Shown here piece after piece: positions 1 to 8,933 of a stretch of DNA of 64,000 bases. The first letter of the stretch is position 1. Each line of letters opens with the position of its first letter. This DNA comes from Streptacidiphilus sp041262165 (GTDB taxonomy: Bacteria; Actinomycetota; Actinomycetes; Streptomycetales; Streptomycetaceae). Under the pieces are notes generated by a model. The model ran no database searches, was not told the origin of the DNA, and was given only the letters and a program-made list of their open reading frames with translations. Made by a program: the position numbers and the translations under genes. The stretch is taken from assembly GCF_041262165.1 (NCBI RefSeq), contig NZ_JBGCBY010000031.1, positions 1 to 64,000 on the forward strand. The letters run 5' to 3'.

Positions 1-305
1 TAGTACACCCCCGGCTGCTCCACCTCGTACACCGGCACCACCATCACCAACCCCAGCTCCCGCGCCAACGCCCGCATCCGCGTCACCGTCGGCCCCTCGG
101 GCACCGCCTCAGCCCACCGGTAGTGCTCCTCCTCCTGCACCTGGCAGAAGTACGGCGCATTGAACACCTCCTGGAACCCGATCACCTGCGCCCCCTGCGC
201 AGCCGCCTCCCGCGCAAACCGCTCATGCAGATCCACCATCGAGGCACCATCCCCCGTCCACTTCGTCTGGACCAAGGCGGCACGAACAACACGGGCTGCG
301 GACAT
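1..305 (-). CDS. Nitrilase-superfamily amidohydrolase (beta-ureidopropionase-like), 5' part only
   Basis: This is the N-terminal fragment of a gene that runs off the left edge; about 101 codons are visible, reading MSAARVVRAALVQTKWTGDG and onward. The family hydrolyses N-carbamoyl amides or nitriles with a Glu-Lys-Cys triad. The segment FQEVFNAPYF contains the conserved first Glu, and the following YRWAEAVPEGPTV stretch is typical of beta-ureidopropionase/N-carbamoylputrescine-amidase proteins. The Lys and Cys lie beyond the window. The ATG at 303-305 fits the family N-terminus. Beta-ureidopropionase would act last in reductive pyrimidine catabolism, but the neighbours that would confirm this are not visible. 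The gene is divergent from the lipoprotein at 527. Confidence 0.75.
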   Translation of the reverse strand, partial: MSAARVVRAALVQTKWTGDGASMVDLHERFAREAAAQGAQVIGFQEVFNAPYFCQVQEEEHYRWAEAVPEGPTVTRMRALARELGLVMVVPVYEVEQPGVY

Positions 306-365
306 GACACACCCTCGCCTTCCACCGGACAGGTCCGGCACTTCCGTTAGGGACGGGTCTCGCAC

Positions 366-387
366 ACGCACGTCGATCTACGTGCGT
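366..387. promoter_or_regulatory. Inverted repeat, possible operator for the nitrilase-like gene
   Basis: The arms ACGCACGT and ACGTGCGT are perfect complements separated by six bases (CGATCT). The site lies about 60 bp upstream of the minus-strand nitrilase-like start, where a regulator would be expected to bind. It could also serve the plus-strand gene at 527. No binding protein can be named. Confidence 0.35.
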
Positions 388-526
388 AGAACCTAGGACT
401 GCCACCATCAAGCTGGCAATACGTCGGTCGTAACACGGCGGAGACGTTCATGTTTCCCACCCCGCCGGAAGATCACCCTCATGGCTGATGAGATCCTTTG
501 CTCCCGTACCGAAGGAGACTGCCCCA

Positions 527-1222
527 GTGCCACGCCTCGTCACCCCGCGCCGTTCCGCCGCCGCCACCGCAGCGGTGGGAGCGTTGGCTCTGCTCACAGC
601 CTGCTCCTCGGGCGGCGTCAGGACCACCGCGGCAGGCACTCCCTCGGCCGGCACCAGTGCGAGCGCGACCACCGGACCGAGCCCCACGGCGGCACCCTCC
701 ACCGCGCCCCCTTCCCCCTCGCCGACCCCGGCTCCCTCGCAGACCTCGTCCGTCGCCGTCCCGTCCGGCGCCCCCTCCGCCGTCGCGTCCCCTGCCGACG
801 CGGCGCCGACGGCCGGACTGTTCTCAGCGCCGTCGGGCCGGGCCCAGCCGACCTGCGGCGCCCCGGCCGGCGAGAGCTGGGTGTCCGTCTACGCGGCCCC
901 GATCCAGGACGGCGAGGGCGTCTACGTCCTGAGCAGGAAGACCCTGGCGTCCTGCGACGCCGGCCTGGACCCGACCGTGACCGTGACGGGGACCAACAAC
1001 ACGTCCTACTACCTTCCGGCGAGCGCCCAGGTCATCCTGCTGACCACCGCGCACACCGAGGCCCCGGCCTCGGTGTCGGACTTCCAGAAGCTGGTCACGG
1101 CCCATGCCGCGGGGAAGAACAGCTCGGGCAGCTACCTGTGGCCGACGAACGGCATCTTCACCCTCAGGGTGGACGGGAACCAGCACATCACCTTCGTCGG
1201 CGACGGACCCCGTTCGTCCTGA
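527..1222 (+). CDS. Putative secreted lipoprotein of unknown function
   Basis: The product has 231 residues when started at the GTG at 527, which is preceded by GAAGGAG at 511-517. An in-frame ATG at 488 is possible but has no comparable ribosome binding site. The N-terminus is basic (PRLVTPRR), followed by a short hydrophobic stretch and a lipobox-like LLTAC, so Cys lipidation is likely. A long Ala/Ser/Pro/Thr-rich spacer follows (about residues 30-100), then a globular C-terminal part of about 125 residues containing NNTSYYLPAS and FTLRVDGNQHITFVGDG. I do not recognise the globular domain. The spacer is typical of actinobacterial surface lipoproteins. The convergent neighbour is the TetR gene. 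Confidence 0.65.
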   Translation: MPRLVTPRRSAAATAAVGALALLTACSSGGVRTTAAGTPSAGTSASATTGPSPTAAPSTAPPSPSPTPAPSQTSSVAVPSGAPSAVASPADAAPTAGLFSAPSGRAQPTCGAPAGESWVSVYAAPIQDGEGVYVLSRKTLASCDAGLDPTVTVTGTNNTSYYLPASAQVILLTTAHTEAPASVSDFQKLVTAHAAGKNSSGSYLWPTNGIFTLRVDGNQHITFVGDGPRSS

Positions 1223-1231
1223 CGCGCGCCG

Positions 1232-1870
1232 TCAGGTCCGCCAGAGCGAGCTGATCAGCGCCCGTACGGAGACGGTGAACAGCCGGTCGGGGTCCGGTGG
1301 TTGAGCCAGAACGCCGGCCAGCGCCGGATCCTGCTCCGCCGTCTCCGCATCCCACAGATCCGGCTCCGCCGGATGCTGCCTGGGCGCGCGCTCCCGGTTA
1401 CGTTCCACCAGCACAAAGCCCACCACCTGGAACTGCAGCGCCCGCACCGCCTCAGCCGCCGCCGCGCCGCGCAGCCCTGCGGCGTGCGCCTCGTGCACCA
1501 GGGCCCGCTGCGCCGGGAGCATCATCAGCTCGGTCAGGCCCCGCTCGTGCACCAGCGCGATCAGATGCGGTCGCTCCCGCAGCTTGCGGCGCAGCGCCAG
1601 CGCCACCGACTCGGCGCGCAGCGCGGGCGTCGCGCCCCGCGCCCGGATCTGCCCCATCTCGCGCACGGTGCGCTGCACCAGCTCGTCCAGCAGCGCCTCC
1701 CGGTTGCCCACATGCCAGTAGATCGCGGTGACGGCGGTGCCCAGCTCCGCGGCGAGCCTGCGCATGGTCAGCGCCTGCGGGCCCTGCGTCCGAACCAGCT
1801 GCTCGGCGGTCGCGAGGACGGTCTCGCGACCGATCGACGGCGCGGTCCTGCGTGACTGACGATCCATCAC
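1232..1870 (-). CDS. TetR-family transcriptional regulator
   Basis: This 212-residue protein has an N-terminal helix-turn-helix domain (about residues 13-60) with the TetR signature MRRLAAELGTAVTAIYWHVG and a C-terminal ligand-binding domain of about 140 residues with the AcrR/TetR_C look. The GTG at 1868-1870 is preferred because GGAGG lies eight bases upstream; an ATG follows immediately. It is divergent from the acetoacetate-decarboxylase-like operon, and a perfect 13-bp palindrome sits between them at 1933-1945. It is therefore inferred to repress that operon in response to a substrate or CoA-type ligand. The ligand is unknown. Confidence 0.88.
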   Translation of the reverse strand: MMDRQSRRTAPSIGRETVLATAEQLVRTQGPQALTMRRLAAELGTAVTAIYWHVGNREALLDELVQRTVREMGQIRARGATPALRAESVALALRRKLRERPHLIALVHERGLTELMMLPAQRALVHEAHAAGLRGAAAAEAVRALQFQVVGFVLVERNRERAPRQHPAEPDLWDAETAEQDPALAGVLAQPPDPDRLFTVSVRALISSLWRT

Positions 1871-1932
1871 CTTTGGTCCCTCCCCTGGAAATCACGCTCA
1901 GGCACGGCTCTTTACCCTTCGCGCGGATCGGA

Positions 1933-1945
1933 GTAACAGTGTTAC
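1933..1945. promoter_or_regulatory. Palindrome GTAACA-G-TGTTAC, candidate TetR operator
   Basis: This perfect inverted repeat has six-base arms around one central base and lies 30 bp before the start of the decarboxylase-like gene and 63 bp from the TetR start. The position between divergent genes is the usual one for an autoregulating TetR repressor. Binding is inferred, not shown. Confidence 0.5.
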
Positions 1946-1975
1946 AGACCGACGCGAGGAGAGGATGGTCCAGCC

Positions 1976-2785
1976 ATGGCCCGAGTACGGTACGGCCCGC
2001 GCAGCGAGGCGGAGATCCAGGCGGCGAAGAGCAGTCGCGCCGTCCTGCCCGACATCTGGTCCACCGGCGTGGTGGCGGTCTGGGAGAGCGACCCCGAGGC
2101 GGTCGCCCAGGTGCTGCCGCCACCGCTGAAGCCGACCGAGCGGGCGCTGGTGCGGGTGAACATCAGCCAGGTCGACCTGTTCGGCACGCCGCTCGGCGCG
2201 GGCTCGTTCGCGGTGAGCGCGCAGCACGGGGCGCACACCGGGTGGTACCCGCTGGTGATGCCGATGAGCACGGAGCGCGCCCTGATCGGCGGCCGAGAGG
2301 TTTTCGGCGAACCCAAGAAGCTCGGCGAGATCACCGTGTCGCGCGACGGCGACCGGGTCACCGCGACGCTCGCCCGGCACGGCATCACCTTCGTCGAGGT
2401 CCGCGGCCGGGTGAGCGGCGAACTGCCGCTGCCGGAGCCGGTGGAGAAGCTGGACTTCTACTTCAAGTTCCTGCCCGCCGTGGACGGCGAGGGCTTCGAC
2501 CTGGAGCCGGTGCTGGTGCACTGCCTGCGCAACGAGCGGGTGCGGCGGCTGGAGCGGGTCGACGGCGAGGTGGTCCTGCGGGAGTCCCCGTACGACCCCG
2601 TGGTGGACCTGCCGGTGCGCCGGCTGCTGGAGATCACCATCGGCGAGAAGACCTCCGACCAGCGTGGGCGGGTGGTCGAACGGGTAAGCGCGCAGGCGCT
2701 GCTGCCGTACATCCACCAGCGTTACGACGACGTGCAGCAGGTGCTCGACGCCCCCGCGACGCCCGCGTCCGCCGGGAGCGAGTAA
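1976..2785 (+). CDS. Acetoacetate decarboxylase family protein
   Basis: The product has 269 residues. The family fold uses a Schiff-base lysine to decarboxylate beta-keto acids, and many actinobacterial members act as aldolases or dehydratases instead. The signature FGEPKKLGEI places two lysines at residues 114 and 115, matching the adjacent lysines 115/116 of the clostridial enzyme in sequence context. Residues near WYPLVMPM and FYFKFLPAVDG also fit the family. It is the first gene of a tightly coupled operon; its TAA overlaps the ATG of the SDR by one base. The paired SDR and amidohydrolases suggest degradation of a cyclic or aromatic keto compound rather than acetone formation. Confidence 0.85.
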   Translation: MARVRYGPRSEAEIQAAKSSRAVLPDIWSTGVVAVWESDPEAVAQVLPPPLKPTERALVRVNISQVDLFGTPLGAGSFAVSAQHGAHTGWYPLVMPMSTERALIGGREVFGEPKKLGEITVSRDGDRVTATLARHGITFVEVRGRVSGELPLPEPVEKLDFYFKFLPAVDGEGFDLEPVLVHCLRNERVRRLERVDGEVVLRESPYDPVVDLPVRRLLEITIGEKTSDQRGRVVERVSAQALLPYIHQRYDDVQQVLDAPATPASAGSE

Positions 2786-3675
2786 TGGAACTGGTGCCGG
2801 GTCAGGTCGCCGTGGTCACGGGTGCGGCGAGCGGTATCGGCCTGGCCATGGCCGAGCGCTTCGCCGCCGAGGGCCTGCGCGTGGTCCTCGCCGACGTCGA
2901 GGAGCCCGCGCTGGACAAAGCCGTCGCAGGGCTGCGCGAGCGCGGCGCCGAGGCGGTCGGCCAGGTCACGGACGTGTCCGAACGGACCTCCGTCGATGCG
3001 CTGGCGGACGCCGCGTACGCGGCCTACGGCGCGGTGCACGTGCTGTGCAACAACGCGGGCGTCGGCTCGGGCGCCGAGGGCAGGATGTGGGAACACGAGC
3101 CCAACGACTGGAAGTGGGCCTTCGCGGTCAACGTCTGGGGCGTCTTCCACGGCATCCAGGCGTTCGTGCCCCGGATGCTGGCCGGCGGCGCGCCCGGACA
3201 CCTCGTCAACACCTCCTCCTCGGACGGCGGGATCGCGCCACTCCCCACCGCCTCGGTGTACGCGGTGACCAAGGCCGCCGTGGTCACCATGACCGAGTCG
3301 CTGTACGCGCACCTGCGCGCGGAGCGGGCCCCGATCGGCGCGTCCGTGCTCTTCCCTGGACCGCACATGCTCCGCACCGGGCTGTGGGAGTCGCACCGCA
3401 ACCGGCCCGAGCGCTTCGCCAAGGAGCGGCCGAGGAGGACGCCGTACCGCAGCCTCGCGCAGTGGGAGGCGGCGATGAGAGCCGCCGGACAGGAGATCGA
3501 CTTCACACCGGTCGAGGCCGTGGCCGGAACGGTCGTCGACGGCATCCGCGCGGACCGGTTCTGGATGCTGCCCGCGAGCGAGCACAGCGACCGGCAGATC
3601 CGGGCCCGCTCGCAGTCGATGCTGGACCGCAGCAACCCCGCCTACCTGGAACGCTTCATCCTGGAGGAGGACTGA
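2785..3675 (+). CDS. Short-chain dehydrogenase/reductase (SDR)
   Basis: This 296-residue NAD(P)-dependent oxidoreductase carries the nucleotide motif TGAASGIG near the N-terminus, the structural motif NNAG, and a catalytic Tyr159-x3-Lys163 in SVYAVTKAA, so the active site looks complete. The ATG at 2785 overlaps the upstream stop codon (TAATG), giving 1-nt coupling; it also overlaps the next gene in the same way at 3675. The C-terminal part (from about residue 215) is longer than in minimal SDRs and contains SHRNRPERFAKE, a feature of SDRs in catabolic clusters. The substrate is unknown; it probably oxidises or reduces the hydroxyl/keto group handled by the neighbouring decarboxylase-like protein. 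Confidence 0.88.
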   Translation: MELVPGQVAVVTGAASGIGLAMAERFAAEGLRVVLADVEEPALDKAVAGLRERGAEAVGQVTDVSERTSVDALADAAYAAYGAVHVLCNNAGVGSGAEGRMWEHEPNDWKWAFAVNVWGVFHGIQAFVPRMLAGGAPGHLVNTSSSDGGIAPLPTASVYAVTKAAVVTMTESLYAHLRAERAPIGASVLFPGPHMLRTGLWESHRNRPERFAKERPRRTPYRSLAQWEAAMRAAGQEIDFTPVEAVAGTVVDGIRADRFWMLPASEHSDRQIRARSQSMLDRSNPAYLERFILEED

Positions 3676-4985
3676 TGGACAGCCAGCAGCCCTACCTGAT
3701 CATCTCGTCCGACTGCCACGCCGGGCTGCCCACCGAGCAGTACCGGCCCTATCTGGAGTCGGCCCACCACCGGGCCTTCGACGCGTTCCTGGCCGAGGCG
3801 GAGGGGCGGCGCGAGCAGGCCACCCGGCTCGGCGTGCGCAACGAGGCGTTCGCACAGAAGTGGTTCGAGGAGCACGAGGAGGGCCTGCGCGGCGGCTGGG
3901 ACGCGGCGCAGCGCGACAAGGAGTTGGACGGCGACGGCGTCGCGGGTGAGGTCGTCTTCCCTGACGCGGACGCCGTGGACAGCACGACCGCCGCGCCGTT
4001 CGGTGTCGGTCTGGGACTGAGCGGGGACCAGGACCCGGTGCTGGGCATGGCCGGGGCGAAGGCGCACAACCGCTGGCTGGCGGAGTTCATCGCCGACGGC
4101 GCGAACCCCGAGCGGCACTGCGGGGTGGCGCTGCTGCCGATCACCGGCGAGGTGGACGGGGTGGTGGCGGAGGTCCGGCGGGCGCACGCGTCCGGGCTGC
4201 GCGCCGTGATGATCCCGTCCATGTGGGTCGACAAAGCGCCCTACCACGACCGCCGCTACGACCCGGTGTGGGCGGTCTGCGAGGAGCTGCGGATGCCCGT
4301 GGTCACCCACTCCGGCGCGGCCCCGCGCCACGAGTACGGCGACCACCTGGGCATCTACGTCACCGAGGTGACCTTCTGGCCGTCCCGTCCGCTGTGGTTC
4401 CTGCTCTGGTCGGGCGTGTTCGAGCGCTTCCCCGGCCTGCGCTTCGGCGTGGCCGAGTCCGGCTGCTGGTGGCTGCCGAACCTGCTCTGGTTCATGGACC
4501 GGCTCTACCTGGGCGCACACGGCGGCAAGAAGCTGTCGCCGTTCTCGGAGCTCACGATGGCCCCGAGCGCCTACGTCGACCGCAACTGCTTCATCGCGGC
4601 GACCAACACCAAGCGGCGGGAGCTGGCCTACCGCTATGAGATCGGCGTCGACAACATCTGCTGGGGCAGCGACTTCCCGCACCCGGAGGGCACCTGGCCC
4701 AACACCCGGCAGTGGATGCGGACCACCTTTCACGACGTGCCCGTCGCCGAGACCCGGCGGATGCTGGGCCTGTCCTGCGCGGAGGTCTTCGGCTTCGACC
4801 TGGAGAAGCTGCGGCCGGTGGCGGCGCGGATCGGACCGACCCCCGCGGAGCTGGGCCAGCCCGAGGACCAGTCGGCCGTCGACGCCGCATGGGCGCCGGC
4901 GAAGGACGTCGGCCGGCACTGGCTGACCGGGCACGACTTCCCGTTCATCGGGACGGCCGCGCCGACCGAGGGGAGGACGCTGTGA
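3675..4985 (+). CDS. Amidohydrolase-family protein (amidohydrolase_2 type), copy 1
   Basis: This 436-residue TIM-barrel metal-dependent hydrolase or decarboxylase opens with ISSDCHAG, an HxH-poor variant of the strand-1 metal site seen in this actinobacterial subgroup. It continues with VVFPDADAV, a barrel His in VVTHSG, and the C-terminal metal/active-site Asp in WGSDFPHPEGTWP. The family includes ACMSD- and 2-pyrone-type carbon-carbon or lactone hydrolases. The start ATG overlaps the SDR stop by one base. It is clearly paralogous to the next gene, sharing the DCHAG start, the QAHNRW/KAHNRW segment and the C-terminal WGSDFPH-EGTWP motif. The exact reaction cannot be told. Confidence 0.82.
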   Translation: MDSQQPYLIISSDCHAGLPTEQYRPYLESAHHRAFDAFLAEAEGRREQATRLGVRNEAFAQKWFEEHEEGLRGGWDAAQRDKELDGDGVAGEVVFPDADAVDSTTAAPFGVGLGLSGDQDPVLGMAGAKAHNRWLAEFIADGANPERHCGVALLPITGEVDGVVAEVRRAHASGLRAVMIPSMWVDKAPYHDRRYDPVWAVCEELRMPVVTHSGAAPRHEYGDHLGIYVTEVTFWPSRPLWFLLWSGVFERFPGLRFGVAESGCWWLPNLLWFMDRLYLGAHGGKKLSPFSELTMAPSAYVDRNCFIAATNTKRRELAYRYEIGVDNICWGSDFPHPEGTWPNTRQWMRTTFHDVPVAETRRMLGLSCAEVFGFDLEKLRPVAARIGPTPAELGQPEDQSAVDAAWAPAKDVGRHWLTGHDFPFIGTAAPTEGRTL

Positions 4986-6244
4986 CGCACGCTCAGGAGC
5001 AGCCCGAGCGCTACACCGTCGTGTCGGCCGACTGCCATGCGGGCGCGGACCTGCTCGACTACCGGCCCTACCTGGCCTCCCGACACCACGACGCCTTCGA
5101 CGCCTGGGCCGCGACCTACGTCAACCCCTTCGCGGACCTGCAGGCGCCGGAGGCCGATCGCAACTGGGACTCCGCGCGGCGGCTCGCCGAGCTGGAGCAG
5201 GACGGCATCGTGGCCGAGGTGGTGTTCCCCAACACCGTCCCGCCGTTCTACCCCAGCACCTCCCTGACGGCCGCTCAGCCGACCGCCGAGGAGTACGAGC
5301 TGCGCTGGGCGGGGCTGCAGGCGCACAACCGGTGGATGGCGGACTTCTGCGGCCTGGCGCCCGGGCGCCGGGCAGGCACCTTCCAGATCCTGCTGAACGA
5401 CGTCGGGGCGGCCGTGGCCGAGGTGCGCCGCTGCCACGCGGCCGGACTCACCGGCGGCGTCGTGCTGCCCGGCGTGCCGCCCGGGTCGCCCGTGCCCGAG
5501 CTGTACTCGCGGACGTACGACCCGCTGTGGGCGGCGTGCGCGGAGCTGGACCTGCCGGTGAACCACCACGGCGGCTCGGCGGGTCCCGAGCTGGGCGACG
5601 AGCCCGCCGCGCGGGCCGTGTTCATGGTCGAGACGACGTGGTTCTCGCACCGGGCGCTGTGGCACCTGATCTTCGGCGGGGCGTTCCGGCGGCATCCCGG
5701 GCTCACGCTGGTCCTCACCGAGCAGGGGTCGGGTTGGATTCCCGGTGTGCTGGACATGCTCGACTACTACCACCGGCGCCTGGTCGGGGCCGCGACCAGG
5801 GCGGCCACGGCCCCTGGTGCCAGGACCGCGGAGTCGAAGTTCGGTGCCGGCCTGGCCGAGGCGATGGGCGACGGGCCACGCACGGTGTGGGAGCGCAACT
5901 GCTACGTCGGCGCGAGCTTCATGCGGGCGCACGAGGTGCCGCTGCGTGAGCGGATCGGCCTCGACAAGATCATGTGGGGCAGCGACTTCCCGCACGACGA
6001 GGGCACCTGGCCGTACACCACCGAGGCGCTGCGCACCGCGTACGCGGGCCTGCCGTACCCGGAGGTGGCCGCGATGGTCGGCGGAAACGCGGCGCGGGTC
6101 TACGGGTTCGACCTGCCGGCCCTCGACGCGCTCGCCGCCAAGGTCGGCCCGCTCGTCAGCGACGTGGCCCGGCCGCTGGCCGCTCCCCCACCGGGCGCGA
6201 CCAGCCCGGCCTTCGCTTCGGGAGGCTCCGTCCGGGTCTGGTGA
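4982..6244 (+). CDS. Amidohydrolase-family protein (amidohydrolase_2 type), copy 2
   Basis: This 420-residue paralog of the preceding gene starts at a GTG that overlaps the upstream TGA (GTGA), so the two are translationally coupled and probably made in equal amounts. It has the same landmarks: VSADCHAGADLLDYRPYL, AEVVFPNTVPP, PVNHHGGSAG and IMWGSDFPHDEGTWPYT. The central loops differ from copy 1, which suggests either two consecutive steps or a heteromeric enzyme. Such amidohydrolase pairs occur in actinobacterial catabolic gene sets. The stop codon lies inside a short tandem repeat (6233-6272). Confidence 0.82.
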   Translation: MTHAQEQPERYTVVSADCHAGADLLDYRPYLASRHHDAFDAWAATYVNPFADLQAPEADRNWDSARRLAELEQDGIVAEVVFPNTVPPFYPSTSLTAAQPTAEEYELRWAGLQAHNRWMADFCGLAPGRRAGTFQILLNDVGAAVAEVRRCHAAGLTGGVVLPGVPPGSPVPELYSRTYDPLWAACAELDLPVNHHGGSAGPELGDEPAARAVFMVETTWFSHRALWHLIFGGAFRRHPGLTLVLTEQGSGWIPGVLDMLDYYHRRLVGAATRAATAPGARTAESKFGAGLAEAMGDGPRTVWERNCYVGASFMRAHEVPLRERIGLDKIMWGSDFPHDEGTWPYTTEALRTAYAGLPYPEVAAMVGGNAARVYGFDLPALDALAAKVGPLVSDVARPLAAPPPGATSPAFASGGSVRVW

Positions 6245-6272
6245 GGTCATCGGGTCTGGCGAGGTCATCGGG
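6233..6272. repeat. Tandem 18-bp repeat (about 2.2 copies) spanning a stop codon
   Basis: Two adjacent 18-base units (6233-6250 and 6251-6268; core GGTCTGG-GAGGTCAT) differ at one base, and a four-base start of a third unit follows. The first copy contains the TGA of the second amidohydrolase. The repeat looks like a recent slippage duplication without an evident function. Confidence 0.7.
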
Positions 6273-6351
6273 GCAGGACGGGGGAACGACAACCCTACGG
6301 GTCGGTAACAACCTCTAGCCAGCGGCGTTCCCCCGTTCTACGCTGCGGATC

Positions 6352-7223
<872 letters not shown>

Positions 7224-7227
<4 letters not shown>

Positions 7228-7937
7228 GGCGCCCGCGCCTCACCGCGAGGTGGGCGACGGGCTATCCGGTGGGGTACACGGCACTGGCGGTCGCCCATCT
7301 GGCGTTCATCCTGGCCGGGCTGACGCTGGGTCGGGACATCACCAAGCCGCTGCTGATGCTTGCGCTCTGCGCCGCCGTGGGCGGCCTGCGGGCGCCGCGG
7401 CTGCTACTGGGCGCGCTGCTCGCGTCCTGCGCCGGGGACACCTTCCTGATCTTCGGCGGGAACTGGTTCCTGCTCGGCATGGGCGGTTTCGCCATCGCCC
7501 ACGTCTGCTTCGTCACCGTATTCGTCAGGAACGGCGCGCTGCGCGACCGGCCCCGGCTGCTGCGCACGGCCGCCCCCTACGCCATGGCCTGGGCGGTGCT
7601 GATCACCCTGCTCTGGCCGGACCTCACTCCGGCGCTGCGGATCCCGCTCGCCTGCTACAGCCTGCTGCTCACCGCCACTGCCGTCACCTCCGCCTGCGCG
7701 GGGCTGCGCACCGGAATCGGCGGCGCGCTGCTCCTGCTCTCCGACACCCTGATCGCCAGCGGGCTGGCGGGCTGGCCGCAGCTGCCTGCCGCCGGCTTCT
7801 GGGTGATGTCGACCTACCTGGTCTCCGAGTACCTGCTCGCCACGGGCGTCCTGGCGCTGGAGCCGCGCGGGGCGGTTGCCGCGGCCGAACGGCAGGACGC
7901 GACGCAGAACGTGACGCCGTCCGTCAGCACGTCCTGA
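7224..7937 (+). CDS. YhhN/TMEM86-family membrane protein (lysoplasmalogenase-like)
   Basis: This 237-residue polytopic membrane protein has about eight hydrophobic segments. The family motifs are DITKPLLMLAL near the N-terminus and LLLSDTLIAS in the C-terminal half. Members hydrolyse the vinyl-ether bond of lysoplasmalogens (animal TMEM86B; some bacterial members tested). The GTG at 7224 overlaps the upstream TGA (GTGA), so the gene is translationally coupled to the alkylglycerol-monooxygenase-like gene. The C-terminal tail (ERQDATQNVTPSVSTS) is hydrophilic. The activity is inferred from family and context. Confidence 0.8.
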
Positions 7938-7940
7938 GCT

Positions 7941-7972
7941 CCGGCCCGCGTAACCGGAACCGTCAGGGCCGG
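7941..7972. terminator. Weak hairpin between convergent genes
   Basis: The arms CCGGCCC (7941-7947) and GGGCCGG (7966-7972) are complementary with an 18-base loop. They sit in the gap between the YhhN-like gene and the convergent exonuclease gene. There is no U-tract, as is usual in this kind of genome. The long loop makes it only a possible terminator. Confidence 0.3.
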
Positions 7973-8024
7973 GGCCGGGTGCTGGAGGAAGCGTTCGGAC
8001 CGGCCGAGGACGACTGACCGACCG

Positions 8025-8852
8025 TCACAACGCCAGATCGACGACCACCGGGGCGTGATCCGAGGTGCCCTTGCCCTTGCGCGCCTCCCGGTCGACATAG
8101 GCGTCCGAGACCGCGGCGACGAAGGGCTTGTTGCCGTACGCCAGGTCGATCCGCATCCCGTTGTTCTTGGGGAAGGCCAGCGCCCGGTAGTCCCAGAAGG
8201 TGTAGGGGCGGTCGTACTTGAGAGCCCGCGGGAAGACGTCGGCCAGCCCGCCGTCACGCAGGTCGGCGAGAGCCTGCCGCTCGGCCGGGGTGACATGGGT
8301 GCTCTCGGCGAACACGGCCGGGTCCCACACGTCCTCGTCGGTCGGGGCGACGTTGAAGTCCCCGAGGACCGCGAACGGCCGCTCCCCCGCCGCGTCGTCC
8401 CGGACCGCCTCGCGCAGCGCGGCCAGCCACTCCAGTTTGTAGGCGTAGTGGGCGTGCCCGACCTCACGCCCGTTGGGCACGTACACCGACCACACCCGAA
8501 CCGGGCCGCAGGTGGCGGCGATGGCGCGGGCCTCCTGTTCGGGCTCGGGAGCGATCAGCGCCTCCTCGGTACCGGCGTCGTCGGCGAGGAAGCCGGGCTG
8601 GGTGGGCAGCCCGCGCACCACGTCGTCCAGTCCGATCTTGGAGAGGATCGCCACGCCGTTCCAGCGTCCGGTGCCGTGGGCGGCCGTCTCGTAGCCGAGC
8701 TCGCGGACCGCCTCGTAGGGGAAGGCGTCCGTGGCGCACTTGAGCTCCTGGAGGCACACCACGTCGGGAGTGGCCGAGGCGAGCCACTCCAGGAGCTTGG
8801 GCAGGCGGGCGTTGACCGAGTTGATGTTCCAGGTGGCGACGCGAACGGTCAT
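8025..8852 (-). CDS. xth: Exodeoxyribonuclease III (AP endonuclease, EEP family)
   Basis: The 275-residue product matches the usual length of bacterial ExoIII. It acts in base-excision repair, nicking at abasic sites and removing 3' blocking groups with 3'-5' exonuclease activity. Visible landmarks are RVATWNINSV with the metal-site Asn, CLQELKC with the metal Glu, WSVYVPNG with the active-site Tyr, LGDFNVAPTDEDVWD with catalytic Asp/Asn, RIDLAYGN, and a C-terminal SDHAPVV with the Asp-His pair. The ATG at 8850-8852 begins directly at the family N-terminus. It is monocistronic, convergent with the YhhN-like gene and downstream of ggt. Confidence 0.95.
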   Translation of the reverse strand: MTVRVATWNINSVNARLPKLLEWLASATPDVVCLQELKCATDAFPYEAVRELGYETAAHGTGRWNGVAILSKIGLDDVVRGLPTQPGFLADDAGTEEALIAPEPEQEARAIAATCGPVRVWSVYVPNGREVGHAHYAYKLEWLAALREAVRDDAAGERPFAVLGDFNVAPTDEDVWDPAVFAESTHVTPAERQALADLRDGGLADVFPRALKYDRPYTFWDYRALAFPKNNGMRIDLAYGNKPFVAAVSDAYVDREARKGKGTSDHAPVVVDLAL

Positions 8853-8933
8853 CGGCAGACTGCTTCCGTGCGGTGGCGGGCGGGTGGGTCTCGAGCACTG
8901 ACCAACCTACCGCCCGCCACTGACAACGGTCCG

